Under the pieces are notes generated by a model that saw only the letters and a list, made by a program, of their open reading frames with translations, had not been told where the DNA came from and searched no databases. Positions 51,183 through 60,450 of a stretch of DNA of 64,000 nt are shown piece by piece; position 1 is the first letter of the stretch; the number at the start of each line of letters is the position of its first letter. Both the position numbers and the translations under genes were made by a program. This stretch comes from Henningerozyma blattae CBS 6284 (taxonomy: Eukaryota; Ascomycota; Saccharomycetes; Saccharomycetales; Saccharomycetaceae). The stretch lies in NCBI RefSeq assembly GCF_000315915.1, contig NC_020188.1:141501-205500 (forward strand). The letters run 5' to 3'.

Positions 51183-51276
51183 GTGCAGTGCAGAGTGCAG
51201 TGCAGAGTGCAGTGCGAAGTACGCAGTGCAGAGTACGCAGTGCAAAGTACGCAGTGCGAAGTACGCAGTTCTGCAG
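51183..51276. repeat. GC-rich minisatellite with 12- and 14-bp units
   Basis: Three 12-base units of the type GTGCAGTGCAGA are followed by three to four 14-base units of the type GTACGCAGTGCAGA. A few more GTGCAGT words recur at 51391-51407. Confidence 0.8.
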
Positions 51277-51486
51277 AGATACCGTTGTGCCACAGTTAAG
51301 AAAGATAAAAGAGACATAGTCTTTGTGTTAAGCACGGTGATTTCCTGTACAAATTATCGTACGGTCGGCACAACCTTACAGGATATGCGAGTGCAGTGTG
51401 CAGTGTGAAATTACACCGGTGCTAATTAACCGGCTGTTGTTATAACATTCGGACTCCATAGCCGGGACGTCCAGAACAAGGAGTCT

Positions 51487-51573
51487 ATGATATACACACA
51501 TATACACATATGCACATATACGCATATACACATACACACACACACACGCACACACACGCACACACACACACAA
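51487..51573. repeat. CA/TA microsatellite
   Basis: CACATATA words grade into (CA)n with occasional G. Noncoding. Confidence 0.85.
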
Positions 51574-52368
51574 ACGCCTGGCCAATCTATTAATAGATAC
51601 TCACACAGGGATACACCCACGCCTAACTGCAACGTAGGCCCCGCAGAAACACTCCGGCATTCTCCCATGTCTCGTGCACCTTCCGCATCCGGCAAGTATT
51701 GATCGCACAGTGATGTCACACGTCGCACGGGTTTTCCGTTTGCGGCAACCCCGCTAGACCCTGTGCCTCCGCAACAGGAAATCGCACATCTCACCTTCGA
51801 TCTCGATCCAGAGCGATCGGGACACGTGTGTGTAGCGGCTGAGTTGCCATGGTTTCCCAGCACGTGTTGCTGCTCCCCTTGGGCCTGACCTGGGGCTGCC
51901 CGATGGAGTAATGCCTACGAGCCGACGCATCTGTCCAGGGAGATTCCGTCCAGAGCAGTCTGCAAGGGTCCTCAGAGATTCGGCCCTGATCGAGCCAACA
52001 ATCGGTCTTGCCTACGGATTAGGCAGGCTGGGGTCTGCGTCTAGTGGTCAGGGTCTGGTTTATGCGAGTTTCAGGCTGGCATGATGATGTAAATGTTGAA
52101 TCATAGGCCTTTGTATTGCATCACGGGCGTCTGCAGGTCGATATATCGGGAGTCATCTCCGATGCTCGAGCCAGGGATATTTCGGCTTTGCTCTACCCTG
52201 ATGGGTCTGTTGTGTTGGGCCTTAGACCTTGGGCCACGCGCTCATACGCAGTTGCAATCCCGACACCACTCCCGACGCGTCGATCAAATGTGAAAAGAAA
52301 AAAAAATCAGCAAACAAATCTCATGCGACTATTTCAAGACCATAATACGAGAATGCCATGGTACGAGA

Positions 52369-53271
52369 ATGCGTCAATACGAGAATGCGTCAATAGATCT
52401 CAACACCCCCATCGCCCAACCATTCGCCCACCTAGCCATGCAACAACCAGTGATGGTCCAACAAATCGCCAACGAGCTCCAAACTTCAGCCTACTCCTCC
52501 TCACCTTCTCTGGCCAACCGCACAAGACACTCTTCTCATCCTCAACCTGTACGTGCCTCCCCCGCCCCCGCCCCCGCCCCAATCCCGTCTCACAAACTAA
52601 TATCAAAACATGAACTTCCAAGAAAAATCTTCCATTCTTCAATAGGTTTCATCACAATCTACCTCTATTCCTTGGGTTCCATCGAATACTCTCATGTGAA
52701 ATACCCTCTTATCTTCGCCTTTCTTGTCCTGTTCCCACTCGACTTGATCAGATTGAACTCCCCCACCATCAACACCCTCTACTGCAAAGCCGTGGGCTTT
52801 TTGATGAGACAAAGCGAAGTCAACCATTATAATGGTGTCTTATGGTACCTTCTGGGTCTAACTTTCTCCTTCACATTCTTCGAAAGAGATATTGCCTTGA
52901 TTTCTGTCTGTCTATTAAGTTGGGCCGATACTGCAGCCTCCTCCATTGGTAGAAAATTCGGTCATTTGACACCGAAACTCATCGGTAATAAGTCCCTAGC
53001 AGGCTCCTCGGCGGCTTTTCTCGTCGGGTATATCACTTGTTTGACCTTCTACGGTGTCATAATACCCAAATACGATCCGATCAATAAGCCAGGGAAATTG
53101 ATGTGGCTTCCACATGAAAATAAACTATCGTTAAACAATCTCTCCCTATGTGGTGGGTTCATTGCTTCCTTAAGTGAAGCTATCGATTTATTTGGTTGGG
53201 ATGATAATTTCACAATCCCTGTATTCTCAAGTATTTTCTTCTATATAATCATTACCGTTTTCCAAGTATGA
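52369..53271 (+). CDS. DGK1: CTP-dependent diacylglycerol kinase Dgk1
   Basis: An ER and nuclear-envelope enzyme that phosphorylates diacylglycerol to phosphatidate using CTP, opposing Pah1. The 300-residue product (S. cerevisiae 290) has a non-conserved, Pro/Ala-rich cytosolic leader of about 75 residues. The conserved block ISKHELPRKIFHSSIGFITIYLY follows, then several membrane segments with LDLIRLNSPTINTLYCKAVG, YNGVLWYLLGL, LLSWADTAASSIGRKFG and NKSLAGSSAAF, all hallmarks of the CTP-transferase family. The end LSEAIDLFGWDDNFTIPV is also conserved. I use the ATG at 52369; a Met 23 codons on (52438) is possible. The leader begins in short ACGAGAATG repeats. Confidence 0.93.
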   Translation: MRQYENASIDLNTPIAQPFAHLAMQQPVMVQQIANELQTSAYSSSPSLANRTRHSSHPQPVRASPAPAPAPIPSHKLISKHELPRKIFHSSIGFITIYLYSLGSIEYSHVKYPLIFAFLVLFPLDLIRLNSPTINTLYCKAVGFLMRQSEVNHYNGVLWYLLGLTFSFTFFERDIALISVCLLSWADTAASSIGRKFGHLTPKLIGNKSLAGSSAAFLVGYITCLTFYGVIIPKYDPINKPGKLMWLPHENKLSLNNLSLCGGFIASLSEAIDLFGWDDNFTIPVFSSIFFYIIITVFQV

Positions 53272-53272
53272 A

Positions 53273-53299
<27 letters not shown>
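53273..53299. repeat. GA microsatellite after DGK1
   Basis: About 13 AG dinucleotides begin at the DGK1 stop codon, within the 84-base convergent spacer before YHM2. Confidence 0.9.
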
Positions 53300-53303
<4 letters not shown>

Positions 53304-53355
53304 TATATATTATTATTACATAGGATATAATACAAACTTACATGAATACGTCCAA

Positions 53356-54285
53356 TCATTTCAACGATTGTGGCTTGGCCTTACCGTAGTTGGCAATCTT
53401 TTCCTTGGCCATATCACCAAACCCAACCATAAACACAGTTTGCCAAACTCCAAGTCCAATCCTGGGTGTCACACCCCTATATAACCCTTTAATCCCGTTC
53501 GTATTATAAACATATTTCAAAGTTTTCATCACAGTCAAATTTTGAGGTCTATTGGGATCATTAGTCTTGGATTGCATCTCAACTCGAATAACTTCAATAG
53601 GTTGATTCCAAGCACTTAACCCACCACCAATGGCACTGGCCAAAATCTTTTCTGTGACACTCAACTTATCGTCACTCCCCTTGTTTTGTATTTTCTTGAT
53701 ACCGTTTTCCACCAATCTGGAAAACCCAAATCTTGACCCCCAATTGGTCATCTGTCTCAAGGCAACAGCATTCACACCTTTATTGATCCCTCTCCAACCT
53801 TCTTTAGCCCAAATCACTTTAAAGACATCCCAAGAGGATTGTGTAACACCAGTAGACGCCATATTCTTACGTCTTGTAATTTCTACAGTTTTCATACATG
53901 TACAAAACCCCATCGTCGTATAACTTTGAACAACACCACCGGTTATACCACCAACAATACCACTCATGAAATTCCCCGCATTGGCCACACGTGCTCGATA
54001 TTCCACTTCGGATGATACAAATAATAAGATCCCACCTTTAGTACAAGCTTCAATCCATGCCCATGGAATCAACCCTTGATAAAATCCGAGAAACCCACCA
54101 CGAGACCAAACTTTGGCAATCGATTGAATAAATGATAAATCTCTATTAGCTGCCATCGTGGTCTTGGTAACCTCAATGGGTTGACCCAGAGTCGTCACTT
54201 CTGTCATCGTTAATACAGCCCCCAAGATTATATTGGATGGTGTAACTTTTTTTTTTTCAATTTTAGGAGTAATTTCTGTTGACAT
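53356..54285 (-). CDS. YHM2: Mitochondrial citrate/oxoglutarate carrier Yhm2
   Basis: A mitochondrial carrier family protein of the inner membrane that exchanges citrate for 2-oxoglutarate and supports cytosolic NADPH supply. It is 309 residues (S. cerevisiae 314). Two of the three carrier repeats keep the signature P-X-D/E-X-X-K/R: QPIEVTKT in repeat 1 and QPIEVIRVEM in repeat 3. Repeat 2 has the diverged MGFCTCMKTVEITRRK typical of Yhm2. Other Yhm2-specific blocks are FYQGLIPWAWIEACTKG and INKGVNAVALRQMTNWGSRFG. It lies on the ZRC1 side of the YMR block, as YMR241W does. Confidence 0.95.
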   Translation of the reverse strand: MSTEITPKIEKKKVTPSNIILGAVLTMTEVTTLGQPIEVTKTTMAANRDLSFIQSIAKVWSRGGFLGFYQGLIPWAWIEACTKGGILLFVSSEVEYRARVANAGNFMSGIVGGITGGVVQSYTTMGFCTCMKTVEITRRKNMASTGVTQSSWDVFKVIWAKEGWRGINKGVNAVALRQMTNWGSRFGFSRLVENGIKKIQNKGSDDKLSVTEKILASAIGGGLSAWNQPIEVIRVEMQSKTNDPNRPQNLTVMKTLKYVYNTNGIKGLYRGVTPRIGLGVWQTVFMVGFGDMAKEKIANYGKAKPQSLK

Positions 54286-54322
54286 TATTTTGGAATTTTT
54301 TTTAAAACTTTGTTTTATTTTG

Positions 54323-54323
<1 letters not shown>

Positions 54324-54356
<33 letters not shown>
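54324..54356. repeat. TA microsatellite upstream of YHM2
   Basis: About 16 TA dinucleotides, 40 bases before the YHM2 ATG. Confidence 0.9.
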
Positions 54357-54358
<2 letters not shown>

Positions 54359-54573
54359 ATTAACTTCTCCTTTTTATCTGATTAGCAATTTCTTAACGTT
54401 GGATCGTATTTTCTTATTGAACAAAATGTCTTTGTTTGTTATACGGCAAATAAAAATTAAAATTAAAATAAATAAATTAAGACTTCAATAGTAAAAGGTC
54501 CCCCTTGTCTAAATCTGTAAATCTTATTTTCTTTTTGTTGTTGTTAATAGTTCCTATTATTTTGGTATCTTTA

Positions 54574-54612
54574 TACACACACACACACACACACACGCAT
54601 ATATATATATAC
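54574..54612. repeat. CA/TA microsatellite
   Basis: (AC)n directly followed by a shorter (AT)n. Confidence 0.88.
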
Positions 54613-54897
54613 TAATTTCTTCATTATCCCAACTATTGCTCATCTATAAAGCGTACGCCAAATTGCGTATTATTCGTCACCAAAAAGGGCACTGATCGAG
54701 AAGGAATTCTCTGAAATCGCGTGGGAATGTTTTTGAGAAGTAAAATCCCGGAACGGAGTTTCCGGATAAGGCAAATAGTCACGTGTGGCTGGATTGCACG
54801 TGACCGAATTATCTTTCGTCCGAAGATGTCTTTGGCGGCTAATTTTATTTCAATTAGAAAGCCTTTGTAATACTAATTCTTGTCTACCACATCTAAA

Positions 54898-56055
54898 TTA
54901 GGATTCCACTCCTCCGTATTGGTTCAAATATGCTTCACCTCGAGTGACTGTTCTTCTTTTCTTCCTTCCTAAAAACCATGAACTACTAATACTGTCATCG
55001 GTAACAATATCTATCTTCCATTTCCAACTCTCAGTCATTCCATCATTATAAAATAATTTGGCAAATTGAACAATGTTCCCATCCCAAACTCCAATTGATT
55101 TGATCCAATCACGTAACCCGTGTGCGGTTAACGGTTGGTTATCTACTCCAAATCCAATATTGTATGAAACCCAATCAACCACTCTTCTTTCATTATTTTG
55201 GTTTTTATTATTATTATAACAACTATGATTTCCACATTTGCTACTCTTTTCATTAGATTCAGTAATAACATTACTCTTGGTATATATGCCAGACCCATTA
55301 TAACCAGAGTTATATTGTTCAGCAATATCATTTGCCATTGCTGTCACATTATAATGTTCTAAGTGTGTTGCTGTATGTTTGCCTAAATCGGAATTCCAAT
55401 GAATAGAAATTACTTCTAAACTTTCATTTCCTGCTAATTTCTTCGTACTATTAGCCACAGTTAGAATTGGAACTCCGAGACCTACATTGAAAAACTTGGA
55501 AACAACATCGTCATATAGATCATCTGGTGGATATAGCATAGTTGTTGAATCCTCAATATTACCTGCTGGGTACATATGTGTCGTAGTGTTCAAACATGAA
55601 TATTCAAAAGAATATCTCTCTACAATGGAATATCCAATTGCATCTTGGCCTCCATTGATTACTTTATCATGCATATATTCTTTATATGCAACATAACTTG
55701 TTGTAACACCTGCAATCGTAGCAGTAAGTGTTAATCCTAAGATTAATGTCCAACATTGTGGTGTAGCTGGTAAAACACAAATTACTGGACTCAATCCTGT
55801 AAATAGTGCAGTAGCAGCTGTCAGGACTAATCCTGCAATTGCAGAAACTTTCCCTAAATCCCAATAACTTCTTTTTATAAAAATTTCAGTGTTAATATTT
55901 TCTAATTTGGGTATATTTCTAATGAAACTATTACTCGGACTATTAGAATTTGATCTCGAGGATTTGAATTGGAAAAATATTACCATTATAAAAATTCCCA
56001 TCACAAAGAATTTTCTAAAAATTTTATATCCATTTGAAAATAAACCTCTAAACAT
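54898..56055 (-). CDS. Orphan secretory/membrane precursor with possible protease processing sites
   Basis: 385 residues, not recognised. A hydrophobic N-terminal signal or anchor lies at about residues 16-30. A dibasic KR at 61-62 could be a Kex2 site. Two long hydrophobic stretches follow (about 69-95 and 102-124) with Cys93 and Cys101 between them. The hydrophilic remainder has six N-X-S/T sequons and further Cys (SCLNTTT, CGNHSC), a dibasic RR, and RKKRR near the C-terminus. This order (signal, dibasic site, hydrophobic pair, glycosylated domain, dibasic site, tail) resembles the layout of K1-like killer-toxin precursors known from some yeast nuclear genomes. That is a resemblance of layout only; no motif proves it. 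It could equally be an unrelated membrane protein. It lies at a break in conserved gene order. Confidence 0.6.
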   Translation of the reverse strand: MFRGLFSNGYKIFRKFFVMGIFIMVIFFQFKSSRSNSNSPSNSFIRNIPKLENINTEIFIKRSYWDLGKVSAIAGLVLTAATALFTGLSPVICVLPATPQCWTLILGLTLTATIAGVTTSYVAYKEYMHDKVINGGQDAIGYSIVERYSFEYSCLNTTTHMYPAGNIEDSTTMLYPPDDLYDDVVSKFFNVGLGVPILTVANSTKKLAGNESLEVISIHWNSDLGKHTATHLEHYNVTAMANDIAEQYNSGYNGSGIYTKSNVITESNEKSSKCGNHSCYNNNKNQNNERRVVDWVSYNIGFGVDNQPLTAHGLRDWIKSIGVWDGNIVQFAKLFYNDGMTESWKWKIDIVTDDSISSSWFLGRKKRRTVTRGEAYLNQYGGVES

Positions 56056-58040
56056 TTCTAGAAAAAAAAAAATTCAAAAAAAAAAAAAAAAAANAAAAAA
56101 GTGGTGTCTTATCTATTACAAATAAACAAAAAAAAAAATATACTAAATATACANAGTGACTTAAAACTTTTTATTCTACCATACTAAGAACTTAACGGTT
56201 TTTTTATTTTTTTTTTTAATTTTTAAAAATAAAAATAAAAGAAAATATACTAGTTTCGGTGTTAGTCTACAATATATATATATATGTATAACTTTATGGT
56301 ATAAAAATATTTACTATTTATACTTGACATAGAATTACCTTTTTCTACCCCTAATTTTTTTTTTAAAACGGCCATGAGCAAAGGGAGTTTATATGTGAAT
56401 ATATCGAAAATAAGTGATGAGTGGGCGGGGACTATTTCTATGTACTTTTTTTATAAATTGCATATGTTAAAGGGTTTACAACAAGTAAGGTTGATTTTTG
56501 AAAAGGGGAAATTCGGGAATTTTCAAATATAAAATATATATAAGTCTTTATTGTTAAACTATTCAATTGTAATCCTAGATGGTAGGGTAACTGTTTTCCC
56601 ATTAAAATTCTTTAGTAATTACTTATTGGTATAGGCGGGTATAGGTTAATAATTTTATTAATAGATGAGAAATAGTAGTGTCGTAAAAAAAAGTTTGTTT
56701 TTTTAAAAATAAGTTGCTTTAAAAATATTGTATATGAAAAATAAAAATAAATAAATCTAGCAGGTTTGAATATAGCGTATAAATTGTAAACTATTTTTTT
56801 TTTTGTTTGTTTATGTTTTTTCTATTTATTGGTCATTTTAGTTATTTTCGACTTATATTTTTCAGAATATTATATTAATAAGATGTAAATGTATAGAAAT
56901 GCGAATATAATTTTCGTAACAGCCCTTAAAATTTCTGGCCTTATTCCGAATATTAGTTTCGTATTTTGTGATAATAACAGGTAATCTACATTACTTGATA
57001 TATAGACAATGTGTTCTTTAATACCATCATCTGATATAGAAATACTTTTAACCTAATAAAATCTAACAAGTAAAAATTCAAAGAAAGTTTGGTAATTCTA
57101 TCTTCTCTAGCTACATCTCTCACCAAACCAAAATTGAAATAGATAATTATATAAAAGTAAAAATGGAAATATTGAAGGGTAAACTATTAAAAAATGATGG
57201 CATTGCTATTCATTTTAAATGTCACACCCTTATAGTAGTGTTTAAAACAATATAAATATGTGCTAATGAGTTGATGTTTCTCGTTCAAACTGGAAATTAA
57301 CTCACACCTTTATGTAGTTGTGATTGTTAATCCACATATAATAGACTATGAGTGTACTGCAGTCACTAGGGTATATTAAAACCATAATATATAACTTAAT
57401 AACTACAAAAAGATTTGTACTGTACATTAATTTTATCAGATTAGGCGAGATTCTTCAACAAACTTGATTCTTACACATCAAATTTCATGTACTTAACTAT
57501 ATATACCTTTCTCTTATACTGACAAGCGCAAATAGTCTTTTTGTAACAAATACCATATACGAGCAAGAAAAAAAGAGAGGAAATGATTTAAAATTTAGAT
57601 ACTTTTCAAAAATTCACACTTCTTAAGATCTTTGAATAGGGTTATTTTTCAATGACGGCTTTGTTGAATGCAACGCATTGCATGCACATGCTAAGTGATG
57701 ATTACATAACTAGTATCTGTGTTTCAAAAGCAAATGATAGGAATCTCTGAGAATTGATAGCTAAAAGCATCTTTGAATCGGTAGGAAACTTGGTTTTGCA
57801 GCACATAGTTTAAACCCGGTCGTAAAAGTTTGGAAAAAATGCATATATTTCGGATAATCATCAGATAGGGAAAGAACCCGAAAAGGTAGTGCACATATCT
57901 TTCTATAACCTGTATACTACGCAGTTTCTTATAGGTTATTTGAAAAGTTGATATTTGGGAGTTGTTGGTTGGTCCTTTTTTTTTTTTTTTTCTTCCAAGC
58001 CATCAAATAAATTTTTCAAGGTAAAATAATTAATTAATGA

Positions 58041-58047
58041 TTACTAA
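58041..58047. promoter_or_regulatory. Yap1-type site in the GRE2 promoter
   Basis: TTACTAA, an exact Yap1 response element, 253 bases before the GRE2 ATG. S. cerevisiae GRE2 is induced by oxidative and osmotic stress, so the site is plausible. Confidence 0.4.
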
Positions 58048-58147
58048 GAACTATATTCCCATCACGAAAGGTTTTACATTTGTAATCAAGGGAATTAAAA
58101 GGAGAAGATGCATCATGAAGCTATTCTAAGTTTGTAAAATTGTACTG

Positions 58148-58155
58148 TATAAAAA
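58148..58155 (+). promoter_or_regulatory. TATA box of GRE2
   Basis: TATAAAAA, 145 bases before the ATG at 58300. Confidence 0.5.
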
Positions 58156-58299
58156 GTCACCCATTGTAGAAACAATTGAATCCCATTGTTCTGTTCGTTC
58201 GATATTTAACCAATAACCTTGGCTTGTTTTATAATATTGCGATTTATATTTCACAACCAACCAACCAACCAACAACAACAAAATATAATCATTACAAAA

Positions 58300-59325
58300 A
58301 TGTCTGTCTTAGTCTCAGGTGCTACCGGTTTCATTGCTCAACATATTGTTGAGGCCTTGTTGAATGAAAATTACAAAGTCATCGGTACTGCTAGATCACA
58401 AGAAAAAGGTGATAATTTAAAAAAACAATTCAACAACAATCCTAATTTAATCATGGAAGTGGTTTCTGATATTTCCAATGTTAATGCCTTTGATCACGTT
58501 TTGGAAAAACATGCCAAAGATATTAAAGTTGTATTACATACAGCATCTCCTTTCCATTTCAATACCACTGAATATGAAAAAGATTTATTAATTCCAGCTA
58601 GAAATGGTACCCTTGGTATTTTGGAAGCCATTAAGAAATATGCATCTCAAACAGTGGAACGTGTTGTTATTACTTCTTCTTTTGCGGCAGTTTATGATGT
58701 GGAAGCTCCACCAAGTAAAGATTTGGTTTATACTGAAAAAAATTGGAATCCAGCCACATGGGAAACTGCTCAAAAAAATGCTGTTATGGCTTATTGTGGT
58801 TCTAAAAAAATCGCTGAAAAGACTGCCTGGGATTTCTTGGAGAAAAACAAAAACGTTGTCAAATTCCAATTATCTACAGTTAACCCAGTCTTTGTATTTG
58901 GTCCACAACTTGCCTCTAGCAGTGTTGGTGATACTTTAAATACCTCTTGTGAATTGATCAATGCCGTTTTGAAATCCAAACCAAGCGATGTTCTTGCAAC
59001 ATCAATTGCTGGTGAATTTATTGATGTCCGTGATGTTGCCAAGGCACACTTAGCAGCTTTCCAAAGAGAAAACACTGTAGGCAAAAGATTAGTCATGTCT
59101 AATGGACCTTTCAGTAGTCAAACCATTTGTAATGTCATACACAAGGATTTCCCACAATACGATGGCAAGATTGCCCCGGTTGCCAAGGATACCGATGTTG
59201 ATAATGGCAATGTTTCATTTGTTTTAGATAACAGTGCCACCAAGAAATTATTAGGTTGGGAATTCATTTCTTTACAAAAGAGTGTGGACGATACTGTTGC
59301 TCAAATTGCTCAAGTGAAAAATTAA
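58300..59325 (+). CDS. GRE2: NADPH-dependent methylglyoxal reductase Gre2
   Basis: An extended short-chain dehydrogenase that reduces methylglyoxal, isovaleraldehyde and diketones with NADPH, and is stress-induced. The start is the ATG at 58300 (MSVLVSGATGFIAQHIVEAL); the frame is open 27 codons further up but that part reads as Gln/Asn-rich 5' leader. The product is 341 residues (S. cerevisiae 342). Visible features are the Rossmann motif SGATGFIA, VVITSSFAAV, and the catalytic pair Tyr165 and Lys169 in AYCGSKKIAE, at the same numbers as in S. cerevisiae Gre2. FVFGPQL and GEFIDVRDVAKAHL are also conserved. GRE2 has several relatives (YGL039W, YDR541C, YGL157W), so an orthologue or a sister copy are both possible. 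Confidence 0.88.
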   Translation: MSVLVSGATGFIAQHIVEALLNENYKVIGTARSQEKGDNLKKQFNNNPNLIMEVVSDISNVNAFDHVLEKHAKDIKVVLHTASPFHFNTTEYEKDLLIPARNGTLGILEAIKKYASQTVERVVITSSFAAVYDVEAPPSKDLVYTEKNWNPATWETAQKNAVMAYCGSKKIAEKTAWDFLEKNKNVVKFQLSTVNPVFVFGPQLASSSVGDTLNTSCELINAVLKSKPSDVLATSIAGEFIDVRDVAKAHLAAFQRENTVGKRLVMSNGPFSSQTICNVIHKDFPQYDGKIAPVAKDTDVDNGNVSFVLDNSATKKLLGWEFISLQKSVDDTVAQIAQVKN

Positions 59326-60450
59326 ATCCCTCAGACAATTAAGGCATCGTTTTTTTCTCTTTGCTAAGGAGACCTATATAGCATTGTTTCCTATCGGATA
59401 ACTGATTATAAGACTGTTTATATTCATAAGATTATTAATATTTTTTCATCGATATTTATTTATCACTAGTCATGAAATAATTTGTAGAATTGATAGCTTA
59501 AAATATTAATGTCTCACATGCATGGTAGATCTTTGCCAAGATTGTATTGTATTCTCTGTAGAAGCTTCCAGATCTTGATTTCAACGAGTGTCGTGCCCGA
59601 TAGGGGTAAACCAATTAAATCGTAGCATGTATTCTATTTAAGGAAATACAGGCACATTAATTACAAATTGACAATTTTGCATTTGCATTTGCATTTACAT
59701 TTGCAATTATATTTATATTTATTTGCCTACAACATTAATACAACCACAAGTCCCTGGAATAATTGCCAAACTTCAACAGAATTCTACCCAGGCAGCTTAT
59801 ACTAAATTTGTCATAAAACGTGTCACGCATATAACGATAGCTTATAATATGTATCTAGTACAACGAGTTAGCAACAGGCACGTGATCAGACGCATTTGTG
59901 AGTCATCGAGAATAATTTGCAATTATTGCCACGCGTCCTGGGTGTGACCTAGTTTCCAAAAAAGGAAGGAACTCGAGGTAATTCAGGGTTCGCATTCCGT
60001 CTCACGTGCTTGAAAAATTTTATGAGCGGGGACTTTTTTTTTCATAGGCAACCGTTCCGGACAAAAGTCGCAGACTCCGGGAAACGAAACCCGAAATGTG
60101 ATGCCCTTCCCGTGAGTAACCGTGAATAACCGAAGTTAGATATGCGATTGTTATCAAAGTTTATATTATTACATACACCCACACACGATAGCAGTGATCT
60201 TATTTTAGATCACATTTCTTTTTCTTCAATTTATGAATCTTAATTTTTTTTTTTAAGTTGAAAAAGGAAAAATTTCATTGTTTAGCATTATGTGCTTATG
60301 TATATAAGCTCGAGAGATATATAACAGATGTCAACTCGAATCGAGTCTTGGCTCTTGCTCGATACTGATCAATTGTATAGTATAGTGTAGTAAAATAAAA
60401 TAAAATAAAATAAAATAGAATAAAAAAAATCAATTATAATAACAAAAAGT
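59326..60450. promoter_or_regulatory. Intergenic region: GRE2 3' flank and MCH5-like promoter
   Basis: 1.1 kb. A hexanucleotide repeat (GCATTT) lies at 59678-59699. CACGTG cores are at 59879-59884 and 60004-60009, a Gcn4-type TGAGTCA at 59899-59905, and TATATAAG at 60301-60308, 143 bases before the MCH5-like ATG. A frame at 59723-59947 starts at TTG and is unsupported. A TAAAA/AATAA repeat (60391-60418) forms the leader. Confidence 0.5.
60391..60418. repeat. TAAAA pentanucleotide repeat in the MCH5-like leader
   Basis: Five to six copies of TAAAA, 33 bases before the ATG. Confidence 0.85.

Larger units (their letters stand above)
50386..52368. promoter_or_regulatory. Divergent SFG1/DGK1 region, 2 kb, GC-rich islands and repeats
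   Basis: Holds an 8-bp A-rich repeat in the SFG1 leader, a GC-rich island at about 50690-51060 with palindromes, a 12/14-bp GC-rich repeat, a CA microsatellite, and a second GC-rich island at about 51590-52290 with CACGTG at 51823-51828 and 51862-51867. A Reb1-type TTACCCG lies at 50999-51005. Frames are open on both strands because of the G+C content, but none has a recognisable domain. Confidence 0.5.
54286..54897. other. Intergenic region with microsatellites (YHM2 promoter, orphan gene 3' flank)
   Basis: 612 bases with a (TA)n run at 54324-54356, a (CA)n run followed by (TA)n at 54574-54612, and a less AT-rich block at 54650-54830 containing CACGTG at 54781-54786 and 54798-54803. No gene. 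Confidence 0.55.
56056..58299. other. 2.2 kb gene-poor region between the orphan gene and GRE2
   Basis: Very AT-rich. A long A-run with an N at 56094 (56076-56100) and a second N at 56154 mark uncertain sequence near the orphan start. No supported frame, tRNA or centromere pattern is seen in the central part. The last 300 bases are the GRE2 promoter. Confidence 0.5.

Noticed and set aside
58219..58299. 27-codon upstream extension of GRE2
   Set aside because: It is CCAA/CAA repeat leader; residue numbering of the catalytic Tyr and Lys matches the family only from 58300.
59723..59947. 74-codon frame upstream of the MCH5-like gene
   Set aside because: It begins at TTG in repeat DNA and overlaps the likely promoter.
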